DNA of 64,000 nucleotides from an uncultured Clostridia bacterium (GCA_944350265.1 CALVOG010000001.1:1-64000); one strand, 5' to 3'; shown: positions 1 through 8,704, counted from the first letter of the stretch. The notes: generated from the letters alone by a model not told the origin. A program made the numbers and translations.

Positions 1-52
1 GAAGTCATAACAAGGTAGCGGTATCGGAAGGTGCCGCTGGATCACCTCCTTT
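1..52 (+). rRNA. 16S rRNA, 3' end (partial)
   Basis: The window opens inside the decoding region of helix 44 and ends with the anti-Shine-Dalgarno GGATCACCTCCTTT. Helix 45 is present with its GGAA loop; its stem is AGCGG paired with CCGCT where most bacteria have the C/G order reversed, a compensatory swap that keeps pairing. The base at E. coli position 1497, normally G, is A here (AAGTCATAAC). The gene is cut by the window edge. No 23S or 5S gene follows. Confidence 0.95.
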
Positions 53-130
53 TAAAGAGAATGGTCGATGAGGAGAGGAATCTCCAAAAGAAAGGTTCGA
101 ACTAACAGATTCAACTATTTAATTGATAAA

Positions 131-164
131 AATTCCACTGACTTAGGTCGGTGGATTTTTTTTA
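131..164 (+). terminator. Rho-independent terminator after 16S rRNA
   Basis: Stem TTCCACTGAC / GTCGGTGGA with a TTAG loop followed by eight T. It lies about 80 nt past the 16S 3' end, so the transcript probably stops before any 23S gene. Confidence 0.8.
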
Positions 165-540
165 TTGCATTTGAGTTTAACACCAAAATATGCTTACTTA
201 TCAAAATTACTTTTGAATTTATTGCAATTTGAGTTCATTTTTGTAAGCCATCCTACGACGAGATTCTTCGCTTCGCTCAGAATGACAAACGAGGTGGTGG
301 TTCTAGCGGTAGAAGCGATACTACGCGTTAGACGTAATATAAAACGTGGCACGTCGCCTCAGAATGACAAGTAACTGCGTTGCCGTTGTAAAATTTAATG
401 CGCAACATCATTGGAAAGTGACAGCGTCACCTACGACCATTCTTCGGCTATGCTCAGAATGACAAATAACTGCCTTGCCTAGCGGTAGAGGCAATACTGC
501 GTGTGTGGTGAAATGAGGGGAGATTTGGCGTTCGCGTAAT
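165..540. repeat. Dispersed palindromic repeats, cluster 1
   Basis: Copies of the dispersed element with core GATTCTTCGCTTCGCTC lie at about 251-290 and 429-468, with partial copies at about 350-372. The flanking modules 'gcggtagaagcgatact' and 'gtgacagcgtcacctacga' recur elsewhere in the window. Short open frames here are not believable genes because they run across the repeats. Confidence 0.8.
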
Positions 541-559
541 AAAAAGAAATTAAATCAAA

Positions 560-1010
560 ATTTTTTTGATGTTTGTGTTGTTCTATTTCTCGCGAGGTGA
601 GAATATATTTATCTATGCGAAATTTTCGTGTGAGAATATGAGGATAAAACTTTTAAACACAAATTTTTTAATGAGGATGTGTGTCTATGTAAAGTTAAAG
701 ATTGTGAAAGTGAAATTTTTAAACAATGATAATTTTATCAAAATTCTTAACGAGGATGTTTAGGACTTCCAACAAAGATAAGCATATCGAAATCCTTGGC
801 GAGAACGTGTTTACCTATGTAAAGTTAAAGATTGTGAAAATTAAACATTCAAACAAAGATAAATTTATTGAATTCTTAACAAAAATTTGTCTATCTATGT
901 AATGTGTGAAAATAGGATGTAACTTTTTAAACGCGGGCTGGTTTATAGAATTTTTAATAGGGATATGCTTATCTATGCAAAAATTTTGCGCGTAAAGGTT
1001 GTTTTTCGAC
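560..1010. repeat. Degenerate tandem repeats, AT-rich
   Basis: Imperfect units combine 'aaacaaagataa', 'ttcttaacgaggatg' and 'tctatgtaaagttaaag'. The longest shared stretch recurs 131 bp apart (683-708 and 814-839). A single 0A-box-like TTCGACA lies at 1005-1011, upstream of the deacetylase gene. No gene is supported. Confidence 0.6.
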
Positions 1011-1097
1011 AAAATACGCAAATATCAAACAAAGTTACTAAAAAATCTCTTTTTGATTTGCATTAGGTTAATAGTAAAATAAAAGCGAGGTTTGCAA

Positions 1098-1862
1098 ATG
1101 CATTTCTGTGTTGTTAAATCTAAAACCCTTAAAATTTGCGCGATTATGCTTTTGGTGGTGGCGCTTCTTGCCATTTCCTTCAATGGTGCTTCGAGCGCGC
1201 AGGTGTTTTTCGGCTATGCGCCACGAAAAGTGCCAATCTACAACGTCGATACAACTGAAAAGCAAGTTGCGATTTCCTTTGACGCGGCGTGGGGCGCGGA
1301 TAAAACGGAGGAAATTCTTGCGATTTTAGAGGAGTTTGACGTTAATGCTACCTTCTTTTTGGTGGGATTCTGGGTGGATGAGTATACTGATATCGTCAAA
1401 AAGATTGATGAGGCTGGCTGTGAAATTGGAACGCATTCCAACACGCACAAGGATATGGCGAAACTGAGCGAGGCGCAGGTTAGAGAGGAACTTTCCTCGT
1501 CTATTGAAAAGATTAAAAATGTGACCGAGAAGGATGTGGAACTCTTCCGTGCGCCCTTCGGCTCATACAACAATCAACTTTTGAATGTGGCGGAGGAATT
1601 TTCGCTGAAAACCATTCAGTGGGACGTTGACACCTTGGATTGGAAGGGAATTTCGGCGTCGGAAATCAATAAGCGAGTGCTGGAAAGGGTGCAAAATGGC
1701 TCAATCATTCTTATGCACAACAACAGCGACAATGTTTTGGACGGGTTGAGGCTTGTTCTAACATCGCTGAAAAATAAGGGCTACAAAGTGGGATGCGTGA
1801 GCGACTTAGTTTACAGCGATAACTACACAATCGACAGAAATGGTGTGCAACACTCAAATTAA
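1098..1862 (+). CDS. pdaB: Polysaccharide deacetylase, PdaB-like sporulation type
   Basis: A 254-residue NodB-type deacetylase expected to remove acetyl groups from peptidoglycan amino sugars, probably in the spore cortex. An N-terminal signal or anchor helix (about residues 8-30) is followed by one NodB domain: FDAAWG (catalytic Asp region), the metal-binding THSNTH, RAPFGSYN and the late LMHN motif. Length and the FDAAWG variant fit the PdaB sporulation subfamily rather than PdaA. I chose ATG at 1098, which has GCGAGG seven bases upstream; the TTG at 1092 is too close to that site. The next gene starts 12 bases after the stop. The NodB family is clear; the PdaB assignment is inferred from these features and the sporulation-rich context. 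Confidence 0.85.
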   Translation: MHFCVVKSKTLKICAIMLLVVALLAISFNGASSAQVFFGYAPRKVPIYNVDTTEKQVAISFDAAWGADKTEEILAILEEFDVNATFFLVGFWVDEYTDIVKKIDEAGCEIGTHSNTHKDMAKLSEAQVREELSSSIEKIKNVTEKDVELFRAPFGSYNNQLLNVAEEFSLKTIQWDVDTLDWKGISASEINKRVLERVQNGSIILMHNNSDNVLDGLRLVLTSLKNKGYKVGCVSDLVYSDNYTIDRNGVQHSN

Positions 1863-1874
1863 AGGAGAAAGAAA

Positions 1875-2522
1875 ATGGAAACAAACGAAATTTCTAACAC
1901 AGCACTGCTTGCTGGCACAGTGAAAAGTAAGCCAGTTATCTCTCACCAAATCGAAGGTGAAAACTTTTTGGATTTTGAACTTGACGTTGAGCGTCTTTCA
2001 AAAACCGTCGACACCATTCCCGTCACAATCAGTGAGCGCACCGAAAACGCCAAACACTTAAAGGTGGGTGACAAAATTTTGATGCACGGGCAGTATCGAA
2101 GTCACAACAAGAATATCAACGACAAGAATCGGCTTTTGCTCCACTTTTTCGCCAAGGATGTTGAGCCGTCGAACAGCGAGCAACTCAATGAGGTGAAACT
2201 TGTTGGGTATATCTGCAAGGCGCCGGTTTACCGTAAGACGCCATTTGAGCGCGAAATTTGCGACATACTTTTGGCGGTGAATAGGACCACAAGTTATCAT
2301 CGTTCCGACTACATTCCGTGTATATTTTGGGGACGCAACGCGCGCTTTGTTTCGAGTTTGCCGGTTGGCACCAAACTTGAAATTGCTGGCAGAATTCAGT
2401 CGCGCAATTATATTAAAGCACAAGAAGATGGAACGGTTGAAGAAAAAATCGCCTATGAGGTTTCTTGTCAAAATGTGGCAGTTTTGGAAAATAGTTTGAA
2501 AGGCGAAGAGCGGGTTTTGTAA
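1875..2522 (+). CDS. Two-OB-fold single-stranded DNA-binding-like protein
   Basis: This 215-residue protein consists of two SSB/PriB-like OB-fold halves (about residues 8-95 and 103-205). Each has the pattern seen in SSB proteins: an early strand with Gly-x-hydrophobic-x-Lys-x-Pro (LAGTVKSKP, LVGYICKAP), a central strand with 'IPVTI' or 'IPCIFWG', and a late 'VGTKLEIAGRIQSR'. It lacks the acidic C-terminal tip that housekeeping SSB uses to recruit partners, so it is more likely an accessory paralogue, as found in other Clostridia. The start has a good site (AAAGGAGAAAG), and the gene probably shares a transcript with the deacetylase. Binding of single-stranded DNA is inferred from the fold. 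Confidence 0.75.
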   Translation: METNEISNTALLAGTVKSKPVISHQIEGENFLDFELDVERLSKTVDTIPVTISERTENAKHLKVGDKILMHGQYRSHNKNINDKNRLLLHFFAKDVEPSNSEQLNEVKLVGYICKAPVYRKTPFEREICDILLAVNRTTSYHRSDYIPCIFWGRNARFVSSLPVGTKLEIAGRIQSRNYIKAQEDGTVEEKIAYEVSCQNVAVLENSLKGEERVL

Positions 2523-2921
2523 TTTTTCCACTTAATTTTACAAAATTTTATGCTTATTTTGCTGTTGGTTTATTAAAAAATGCGACTTTGTTTTAGTAGT
2601 AAGAATTAGAGTTTTGATTGCGTGATTATAAATATTTTTAGCAAGAAGTGCATAAAAACATCAAAAAATGCACTTTTTTTCATTTTTTTATCAAAAAATA
2701 AGGTCTTTTTGAGTATTTTTGTTTTTTCTAAATATTTTAGTTGTCGAAAAATAATATCATAGTGGACAACGGATATAATAGGGGAAATTTTCCTAGTAAT
2801 TCTATAATTTTTCTATTTTTAAGGTGTGGCGATAGACAATTAGTGGGCTGACGAAATTGCTGTTAATTTATGAGTGGTATAATTTTTGTTGTATTGCGGA
2901 AAATATCCAAAAGGAGTTTTT
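2523..2921. other. AT-rich intergenic region with candidate promoter
   Basis: No gene seen. An extended -10 (TGG then TATAAT at 2878-2883) with a weak TTGCTG at 2857-2862 is a candidate promoter for the downstream carboxypeptidase. A single 0A-box-like TGTCGAA is at 2742-2748 and another TATAAT at 2774-2779 without a good -35. Confidence 0.45.
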
Positions 2922-4064
2922 ATGAAAAAGTTGTCCGTATTTTTAATCTTAATGGCTTGCACATTTTTGCTTTCACCAGCGAAGTGCGTGGCTACTGAAA
3001 GTGAACTTATGTTATCTTCAAAAAGTGGACTTCTAATGGACTACGCAAGTGGCGAGGTGCTGTTTGAAAAAGATTCGCTTGAGCATCTTCCCGTTGCGAG
3101 TATGGTGAAAATGATGACAATTTTGCTTGCGCTTGAAGAGTATGATTTAGGCAATGTTACATTGGATACCAAAATTTCGACGACCGAAAATGCCTCTGGA
3201 ATGGGTGGCTCACAGGTGTTCATTGACCCATATGTGGAATATTCGTTCGGCGACCTTTTGAAGTCGGTTATTATGGCGTCCGCCAACGATGCGTCGGTGG
3301 CACTTGCGGAGTATTTTAATGGCAATGAAAAGAGTTTTGTGGGGCGTATGAATAGGCGTGCAAAGGAACTTGGTATGGATAACACGAACTATGTCAACTG
3401 CACGGGGCTTCCTGCACCAGAACAGTATTCCTGCGCGCGAGATAGTGCAATTTTAATGCGTGAAATTTTGAAGCACGACCTCTATCATAACTATTCCTCA
3501 ATTTGGATGGATTCTCTCACACATCCATCGGGCAGGCAGACCGAACTTGTGAACACAAACAAACTCATCCGCTACTTTGAAGGTTGCGACGGCGGAAAAA
3601 CTGGCTCAACAAATGAGGCTGGGTGCTGTTTAACGGCGTCCGCTAAGCGTGGCGATATGAGGTTGATTTCCTGCATTATTGGCGCGGAGAACAGCAAAAC
3701 TCGCTTTAATGAATCCTCACTTCTTTTAAATTTTGGCTTTGCTAATTTTGAAAACCAATTTTTGGTAAGCACGGATAGCCCTATCGCCACTTTGTCTATT
3801 AAAAAAGGTAAAAAGGACGAGGTGGAAGTTTACGCTAACGAGAATTTTTCAGCAGTTGTGAAAAAAGGTGGTGATGAAAAATACGAAACCATTTTAAAAA
3901 TCCCCACTTCAAAGAAGGCGCCTTTAAAAGCGAATGAAAAGGTGGGGAGTGTGGTTGTCACAAAGGACGGCAACATTGTTAAGGAGATTGATATTGTGGC
4001 GAAAGAAGAGGTGAAAAGGAACTCCTATTTCGACCACATCGGCGAGATTGCAAATAACTGGTAA
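2922..4064 (+). CDS. D-alanyl-D-alanine carboxypeptidase (S11 family)
   Basis: A 380-residue low-molecular-weight penicillin-binding protein that trims the terminal D-Ala from peptidoglycan stem peptides outside the membrane. All three active-site motifs are visible: SMVK (Ser60 nucleophile, Lys63), SAN near residue 116 and KTG near residue 225. A signal peptide covers about residues 1-25, and a PBP5-type beta-rich C-terminal domain starts near residue 285. I start at ATG 2922, which has AAAAGGAG before it; an upstream in-frame start at 2886 would add residues ahead of the signal peptide. Length is close to DacF/DacB sporulation paralogues and many genes here are sporulation genes, but vegetative DacA cannot be excluded. 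Confidence 0.9.
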   Translation: MKKLSVFLILMACTFLLSPAKCVATESELMLSSKSGLLMDYASGEVLFEKDSLEHLPVASMVKMMTILLALEEYDLGNVTLDTKISTTENASGMGGSQVFIDPYVEYSFGDLLKSVIMASANDASVALAEYFNGNEKSFVGRMNRRAKELGMDNTNYVNCTGLPAPEQYSCARDSAILMREILKHDLYHNYSSIWMDSLTHPSGRQTELVNTNKLIRYFEGCDGGKTGSTNEAGCCLTASAKRGDMRLISCIIGAENSKTRFNESSLLLNFGFANFENQFLVSTDSPIATLSIKKGKKDEVEVYANENFSAVVKKGGDEKYETILKIPTSKKAPLKANEKVGSVVVTKDGNIVKEIDIVAKEEVKRNSYFDHIGEIANNW

Positions 4065-4189
4065 AAATTTGGCTGTTTGAAAAAAACGCCAAAAATATGC
4101 TTAAAAATCGATAAAAAAAGTGAAAAAAAGTGTGTTTTTTTGAAAAATAGCGCCAAAATTTCAAAATTTTACCATATGCGAGTGCGAAA

Positions 4190-4655
4190 ATTTAGGATGC
4201 ATAGGCACGCTTGGGATGGTTTTGGTCTTTTGGGTTTAACCGTGTTTTGCTGACGAAAGAGAGTATGGATTAGGCATATGAAAAGTGGATAGATTAGACA
4301 TACGAGGGCGGGATGAAGAGGAAAGATTCGACATTCGCGGGTGGGATAGAGTGACTGTGGTTTAAGCAATAGAGCGTGGTTGCAATGCATCTTAAACCGC
4401 AAGGCGATACCGTTAAATGTCATTCTGAGCAAGGAGCAAGGCGACGCCAGCGAAGAATCTCGTCGTAGAACGGCTTTCAAAAATTCTAAAACTACCACTT
4501 TGACGAATTGATATTAAAAGCAAGATGTAGGCTTAAAATTTTAAAATACAACGCTTAGTGTAAAGTAAACGCTAAGCATTTTTTATAAGGAATTATTAGA
4601 CATTCGCGGGTGGGAGCTACGACGAGATTCTTCGGCGTTGCCTCAGAATGACAAA
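4190..4655. repeat. Dispersed palindromic repeats, cluster 2
   Basis: Repeat modules in both orientations. A minus-oriented core with a longer insert is at 4428-4470, and a plus-oriented core with extended stem (TTCGGCGTTGCCTC) at 4616-4654. Between them are 'gacattcgcgggtggg' flanks and 'gggtttaaccgtgttttgct' modules. No gene supported. Confidence 0.8.
4550..4585. terminator. Terminator-like hairpin of a recurring family
   Basis: Stem GCTTAG / CTAAGC around a TGTAAAGTAAACG loop with a T-run. The same stem and loop, in the opposite orientation, recur at 22669-22704 and 35704-35741, so it looks like a mobile or copied terminator element. Confidence 0.6.
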
Positions 4656-4664
4656 TAACCGATA

Positions 4665-4904
4665 GTGCGTAAGCGCCTGCACCCAGCCACGCCACGCAAA
4701 GTAGTGGAATTTGATTCTTTTAAATTAGAAACAGAGGATATAGAGGATTTTTTCAAAATATTCAATAAGATAGATTTTAACGATTATTTATTTATGAAAT
4801 ATGCGAAATGTAAAGGATTAATTTTTGTAACAAACGACAAGGATTTTTCTATTAGGTTTGATAAGCGACACTGTGCGCTAAATGTTTTTATGAGGATGAA
4901 ATAG
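4665..4904 (+). pseudogene. C-terminal remnant of a PIN-domain-like protein
   Basis: An open frame of up to 79 residues whose second half (KCKGLIFVTNDKDFSIRF) matches the last acidic motif and final strand of PIN-type ribonucleases (hydrophobic strand then TNDKDF). The N-terminal part carrying the first catalytic Asp is missing. The upstream edge is the dispersed repeat ending at about 4655, and the first residues of the frame are encoded by repeat-like sequence. No ribosome binding site precedes it. Most likely a toxin-type gene truncated by the repeat; no antitoxin partner is visible. The PIN reading rests on one motif. Confidence 0.45.
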
Positions 4905-4918
4905 ATATATGTTGCAGT

Positions 4919-4953
4919 GATTAAGCTTTTTGCCAACAAAGCTTAGTTTTTTT
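4919..4953 (+). terminator. Rho-independent terminator
   Basis: Stem TTAAGCTTT / AAAGCTTAG with a short loop followed by seven T, just after the PIN remnant. Confidence 0.75.
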
Positions 4954-4989
4954 ATGGTTAATTTGTTATAAAATTATAGTAAAAATTAC

Positions 4990-5019
4990 TTTACTTTGGG
5001 CGTTTTCTTTTGTTATAAT
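4990..5019 (+). promoter_or_regulatory. Candidate promoter of scpAB
   Basis: TTTACT (4990-4995), 18-bp spacer, TATAAT (5014-5019). The ATG at 5026 sits at the predicted transcription start, with only six bases between hexamer and ATG. Confidence 0.55.
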
Positions 5020-5025
5020 AACAAT

Positions 5026-5820
5026 ATGGATGAGGCTGTAATCGGCGAAAATGTGACTGGCGAGGAAAGTTCTGCACAGCAGGATATGCTTTTATCTTCC
5101 TCTCAGTATCGTTTTAAACTCGACAACTTTGAGGGTCCATTAGATTTACTTTTGCATTTAATTAAAGAGGCAAAACTCGACATCGCCACCGTTAAACTTG
5201 CGGACATCACCGAGCAGTATCTCAACTATATGGCTGACCTTAAGAACATTGATATGGACCGAGCAAGTGAGTTTATCACCATCGCGGCGACGCTTATTGA
5301 AATTAAATCTAAGAAACTTCTGCCGGTTGAACAGGATGTGACGGCTGACGACGAAGAGGATGATGAGGCCATCCTTTTAAGGCGCCTTAAAGAATATGAA
5401 TTATTCAAAGAGACCGGGAAAGAACTACGCGAGATTGAGGACGTCAATAAATTTTATCGTCCACCTGGCAAGGAAACCGAAAAGGTGAAGATTGTGATGA
5501 AAGATATGGTTTTGGAGCAACTTTTGGATGCCTTTGCCAAACTTCTAACGCGCGAGGAACTTAAAAAAATCGCCAAACCCGACGAGCCGAAAAAAATTGT
5601 TAAGGACCGCTTCACTGTGGCTGAAAAGATTATCTCCATTCGTAATTTTGCCAAGGAGAGAAAGCGCTTCACTTTTGAGGAACTATTCGAAGATGATATG
5701 TCGAAATCCGAACTTATAAACGTCTTTTTGGCACTTTTGGAACTATTGAAACTCCAAACTGTGAAGGTGCTTCAAAGTCAAATTTTCGGCGAAATTGTGA
5801 TAACGGCAAATGAGGTGTGA
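5026..5820 (+). CDS. scpA: Segregation and condensation protein A
   Basis: ScpA is the kleisin that bridges the SMC heads with ScpB in the condensin-like complex that organises and segregates the chromosome. The N-terminal signature FEGPLDLLLHLI is at about residues 32-43, followed by LADITEQYL and the C-terminal winged-helix segment with FTFEELFED. Length of about 264 residues is normal. No good ribosome binding site precedes the ATG at 5026, which lies at the probable transcription start, so translation may be leaderless. The alternative ATG at 5085 has a weak CAGG nearby and would remove a poorly conserved 20-residue extension. It is followed at once by scpB, the usual pairing. Confidence 0.93.
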   Translation: MDEAVIGENVTGEESSAQQDMLLSSSQYRFKLDNFEGPLDLLLHLIKEAKLDIATVKLADITEQYLNYMADLKNIDMDRASEFITIAATLIEIKSKKLLPVEQDVTADDEEDDEAILLRRLKEYELFKETGKELREIEDVNKFYRPPGKETEKVKIVMKDMVLEQLLDAFAKLLTREELKKIAKPDEPKKIVKDRFTVAEKIISIRNFAKERKRFTFEELFEDDMSKSELINVFLALLELLKLQTVKVLQSQIFGEIVITANEV

Positions 5821-5821
5821 T

Positions 5822-6487
5822 ATGAAAGTGGAAAATAAAAAACAACTTAAAGAGATCGTCCTTTCCATTCTATTTGTGGCAGGCGATGGGCTGGAAAAAG
5901 ATTTTATTTTGCAAAAGTTGGAAATCTCGCCAAAGGAACTTGACGAGGCTGTGAACGAACTTTGCGAGGAGTATAGCGGTGACAAGGGTGTGCATATCAT
6001 TAAATTCAAAAACAAGGTGCAACTTTGCTCTAATCCTGCGTTTGCTGACTATATCAGCGAGGTTTTAAACCCAGTGCGTGAAAAGTCGCTTACTCGCGCG
6101 GCGCTTGAAACGCTTGCTATTATCGCATACAAACAGCCAATCACTAAGTTGGAAATTGAAGATATAAGGCGCGTAAACAGCGATTATGCCGTGCAAATTT
6201 TGAGCGAGCAGAATATGATTGAGGTGGTGGGCAGAAAGGACGCCGTGGGGAAACCTCTCCTTTTTGGCACCACCGAGAATTTTTTGAAACGATTTAACCT
6301 CACCGACCTCGCCGATTTGCCTGACTATGAGCAACTTTTGGAGCGTATTCGTGTTATCAACGAGGAGGAGGTGAAGGAGGCTCAAAGCGACAGCCTATAC
6401 AACGAATTCGAGCTTAAAACTGAAGAATTGCCAGACTTTTTAAAGGATGAGGACGAGTTAAATAGGGTCACCGGCGACGTTTCTTAA
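5822..6487 (+). CDS. scpB: Segregation and condensation protein B
   Basis: ScpB dimers of tandem winged helices bind ScpA in the SMC complex. Family hallmarks are ALETLAIIAYKQPITKLEIE (about residues 95-114) and GRKDAVGKPLLFGTTENFL (about 139-157). I start at ATG 5822, two bases past the scpA stop, with GAGGTG just upstream inside scpA; the longer frame from 5810 would start in the scpA end. The 221-residue length is typical with a slightly long acidic tail. Co-translation with scpA is likely. Confidence 0.95.
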   Translation: MKVENKKQLKEIVLSILFVAGDGLEKDFILQKLEISPKELDEAVNELCEEYSGDKGVHIIKFKNKVQLCSNPAFADYISEVLNPVREKSLTRAALETLAIIAYKQPITKLEIEDIRRVNSDYAVQILSEQNMIEVVGRKDAVGKPLLFGTTENFLKRFNLTDLADLPDYEQLLERIRVINEEEVKEAQSDSLYNEFELKTEELPDFLKDEDELNRVTGDVS

Positions 6488-6567
6488 TTGGAAACGCCTT
6501 AGTGCCGTGGGCGCGTTTAAGTGTGGGCGCTTAATTGCGTTTTCTTCAGTAAAATATATAGAATAAA

Positions 6568-6607
6568 AAAATACTTAACATAATAGCAAAAGTTAAGTAT
6601 TTTTTTA
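6568..6607. terminator. Bidirectional terminator
   Basis: Stem AAATACTTAAC / GTTAAGTATTT with A-run and T-run on either side, placed between the convergent scpB and the minus-strand membrane protein gene. Confidence 0.8.
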
Positions 6608-6650
6608 ATTGATTATTCCAGCATTTGCGAGCGGACTTACTTTACCTAAG

Positions 6651-7115
6651 TTAAGCCTTTTTTGTTTTCTTTGGCTCGGTTTTAAGCGCTTTTTGTGTTT
6701 CTTTATCTTCGCGCTCATCAACCTTTTTTTGTAACTTTTGAACATCGCTTTCAAGTTTTTGGAGGTATTTTTCTTCCTGCTCTTTACGCTCTTTTTCCTC
6801 CTTTTCCTTTTTGCGCTCTTCGGCATTCACAGCGATAAAGTAGATTGCAAACACAATGGCAAAGAAGCCAAGTGTGATGAGGAATGCGGAGTAAAAACTT
6901 GTGCCGATATCAAATTTTGCAAGAATGTTTAAGAGCATATATACCCAGCAGAAAATGGCAACAAATGGGAACACAACGGCAGTCAAAATTTTGATTACAT
7001 TTCCAGAATCTTCACGTCTAAAGAAGATGATTGCTCCTGCGATGGAAATGATTGTGAACACGATTGCCAAAATGAATGCTGCTTGGCTTTCAATAGATAG
7101 GTTGTTTAAATTCAT
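6651..7115 (-). CDS. Small membrane protein with charged coiled-coil tail, unknown
   Basis: I do not recognise this 154-residue protein. Three hydrophobic helices (about residues 12-32, 40-65 and 75-97) are followed by a cytoplasmic, Lys/Glu-rich tail of about 55 residues with coiled-coil character. The start has GGAGG correctly placed, and a consensus promoter lies just upstream, so it is expressed as a single gene. It ends at a bidirectional terminator shared with scpB. No function can be assigned. Confidence 0.75.
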   Translation of the reverse strand: MNLNNLSIESQAAFILAIVFTIISIAGAIIFFRREDSGNVIKILTAVVFPFVAIFCWVYMLLNILAKFDIGTSFYSAFLITLGFFAIVFAIYFIAVNAEERKKEKEEKERKEQEEKYLQKLESDVQKLQKKVDEREDKETQKALKTEPKKTKKA

Positions 7116-7139
7116 ATTTAACCTCCAATTTATGTCTTT

Positions 7140-7168
7140 ATTTTAGCATAAAACTCAAAAGTTGTCAA
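7140..7168 (-). promoter_or_regulatory. Consensus SigA-type promoter
   Basis: On the minus strand: TTGACA (7163-7168), 17-bp spacer ending in TATGC, TAAAAT (7140-7145). It serves the membrane protein gene at 6651-7115. Confidence 0.85.
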
Positions 7169-7206
7169 TATTCAAAATTAATATTTCTATAAATTTTGTT
7201 TTTTAT

Positions 7207-7236
7207 TTGCAAAATTTGCATTTTTTTTATTATAAT
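7207..7236 (+). promoter_or_regulatory. Promoter for the 7243 gene, leaderless layout
   Basis: TTGCAA (7207-7212), 18-bp spacer, TATAAT (7231-7236), then six bases and ATG at 7243, so the predicted transcript starts at or next to the start codon. Confidence 0.6.
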
Positions 7237-7242
7237 ATGGAT

Positions 7243-8418
7243 ATGAAGAAGAAAAAAGAGAGGGGTAACGAGGCGAATTTGCCTGAAAAAACTGAGGGCT
7301 TCGAATTGTCTATGGCAAAAAATGAGGAAAGCACGAACGGGGCGAGAGAGGCGGAGAATAGTGCAAGTTCGGCGATCAAGAAAATGGCGAAGAATGGCAA
7401 GAAAATGAAAAATAATGTTTTGGCGGAAGTGGAAAGTTCGGCGGAGAAGGGTAACGCCGAAAATTTGAAAGATATGGCGACAAAAGGCGTGGAAAATGCT
7501 GAAAAAATGGCGTCCAAAGATGTGGCAAGCACGGAAAATATGAATGCTGAAGAGGAAGGTTTGGAAAGTGCTGATTTGGCTGAAAATAACGAGAACAGCG
7601 AAAACGCCGAAAACGATGAGAATGTGAACAAGAAAACAAACGTTATGCTAGGCGTGAATAAAGCCAAGGATAAGGCTAATAAGACAAAAAATAAGCAGAC
7701 CGAAGATAAGGTTAAAAAGGCGGAAGATAGGGCGAAGAGAAAAGCGGAAAAAGCGAAATTACGCGAGGGGAAAAAAGCAAAAATAGATAAAACTGCAAGG
7801 CGAAAAAAACTTTTCATCACGCTTTATGTTTTGGCGTTTTTGGCGGTGCTTGGGGTGGTTGCGGGTGTTATTTGCTTTTACCTTGTCACGCCAGATATTG
7901 ATAAAACGCCAGAAAATGTGCGTGTGGAGTGTTACGACGGCGATTTTTTTGTGGTGTGCGATTACCAAGATAAATTTGACTATCAATTTGTTGTTGAGGA
8001 GGAAATTGACGGCAAATATGTCACTGTTATTAGCGCGAGTTCGCCAATTAACACCTTTTCTTTGAGCGAAAGCAACATCGTTTTAGGTGCGGGAAGCAGG
8101 TTCCGCATCAAGGTGGCTTTCATAAATGAGAACGGCGCGAGAGGCGATTACTCCAAGGAAATTGAGTGGACGAGGATGGTTTCGCTCGATAAACCTAACG
8201 CAAGAGTTGACCGAAATGTTGTGAGTTGGGATGCGGTGGACTTCGCGGAGGGGTATTATTTGAAAATAATCCACAACGATGTTTGTGATAATTTTGATGT
8301 TGGCAACGCGCTCTCTTACACGCTCACTGGAAGCGGGACATACCAAATTTATGTTATTGCAACAGCGGGCGATGGGTTCTATTTTTCCTCATCTGACCAA
8401 CTAAAAGTGGAGTTATAG
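7243..8418 (+). CDS. Bitopic membrane protein with charged cytoplasmic region and Fn3-like domains
   Basis: An unrecognised protein of about 391 residues. Residues 1-185 are low-complexity and highly charged, dominated by Ala, Glu, Lys and Asn. One transmembrane helix follows (LFITLYVLAFLAVLGVVAGV), then about 180 residues outside that resemble two fibronectin-type-III-like beta domains: 'PENVRVECYDGDFFVVCDY' and 'PNARVDRNVVSWDAVDFAEG' each open like an Fn3 strand A/B with a central Trp or Tyr. There is no ribosome binding site; the ATG sits six bases after a TATAAT, and an overlapping ATG at 7237 is less likely. It may be a cell-surface sensor or adhesion anchor, but that is inference. Confidence 0.7.
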   Translation: MKKKKERGNEANLPEKTEGFELSMAKNEESTNGAREAENSASSAIKKMAKNGKKMKNNVLAEVESSAEKGNAENLKDMATKGVENAEKMASKDVASTENMNAEEEGLESADLAENNENSENAENDENVNKKTNVMLGVNKAKDKANKTKNKQTEDKVKKAEDRAKRKAEKAKLREGKKAKIDKTARRKKLFITLYVLAFLAVLGVVAGVICFYLVTPDIDKTPENVRVECYDGDFFVVCDYQDKFDYQFVVEEEIDGKYVTVISASSPINTFSLSESNIVLGAGSRFRIKVAFINENGARGDYSKEIEWTRMVSLDKPNARVDRNVVSWDAVDFAEGYYLKIIHNDVCDNFDVGNALSYTLTGSGTYQIYVIATAGDGFYFSSSDQLKVEL

Positions 8419-8439
8419 GGAATTTTCTTTTAAGAGGGA

Positions 8440-8660
8440 AATTTCACATTCACGGAAATGGATTTTTCGACATACGCGGGCGGTTTGACCGTGTTTTTCT
8501 AACAACAAGAGGATAGACCGACAGTCCTAACGGTAGAAGCGACACCGTTTAATACGCGACCACCTCAAAAAGTGGAAATGCCACTCAAGCGCGCTTGATG
8601 TTTAAGGCGTTTTGGACTTAGACATATTTTGCTGAGGAAAGATTAGACATATTTTTATGC
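8440..8660. repeat. Degenerate copy of the dispersed repeat flanks
   Basis: Contains 'gacatacgcgggcgg', 'gtttgaccgtgtttttctaac' and 'cagtcctaacggtagaagcgac', the flanking modules of the dispersed element, but without the hairpin core. Confidence 0.6.
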
Positions 8661-8704
8661 AATAATTTTTGCTTTTTGTTTATACTACCATAAAAAGAGG
8701 TGGT

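Noticed and set aside
165..763. Two plus-strand open frames in the first kilobase
   Set aside because: They cross the dispersed and tandem repeats, have no ribosome binding site and no recognisable domain.
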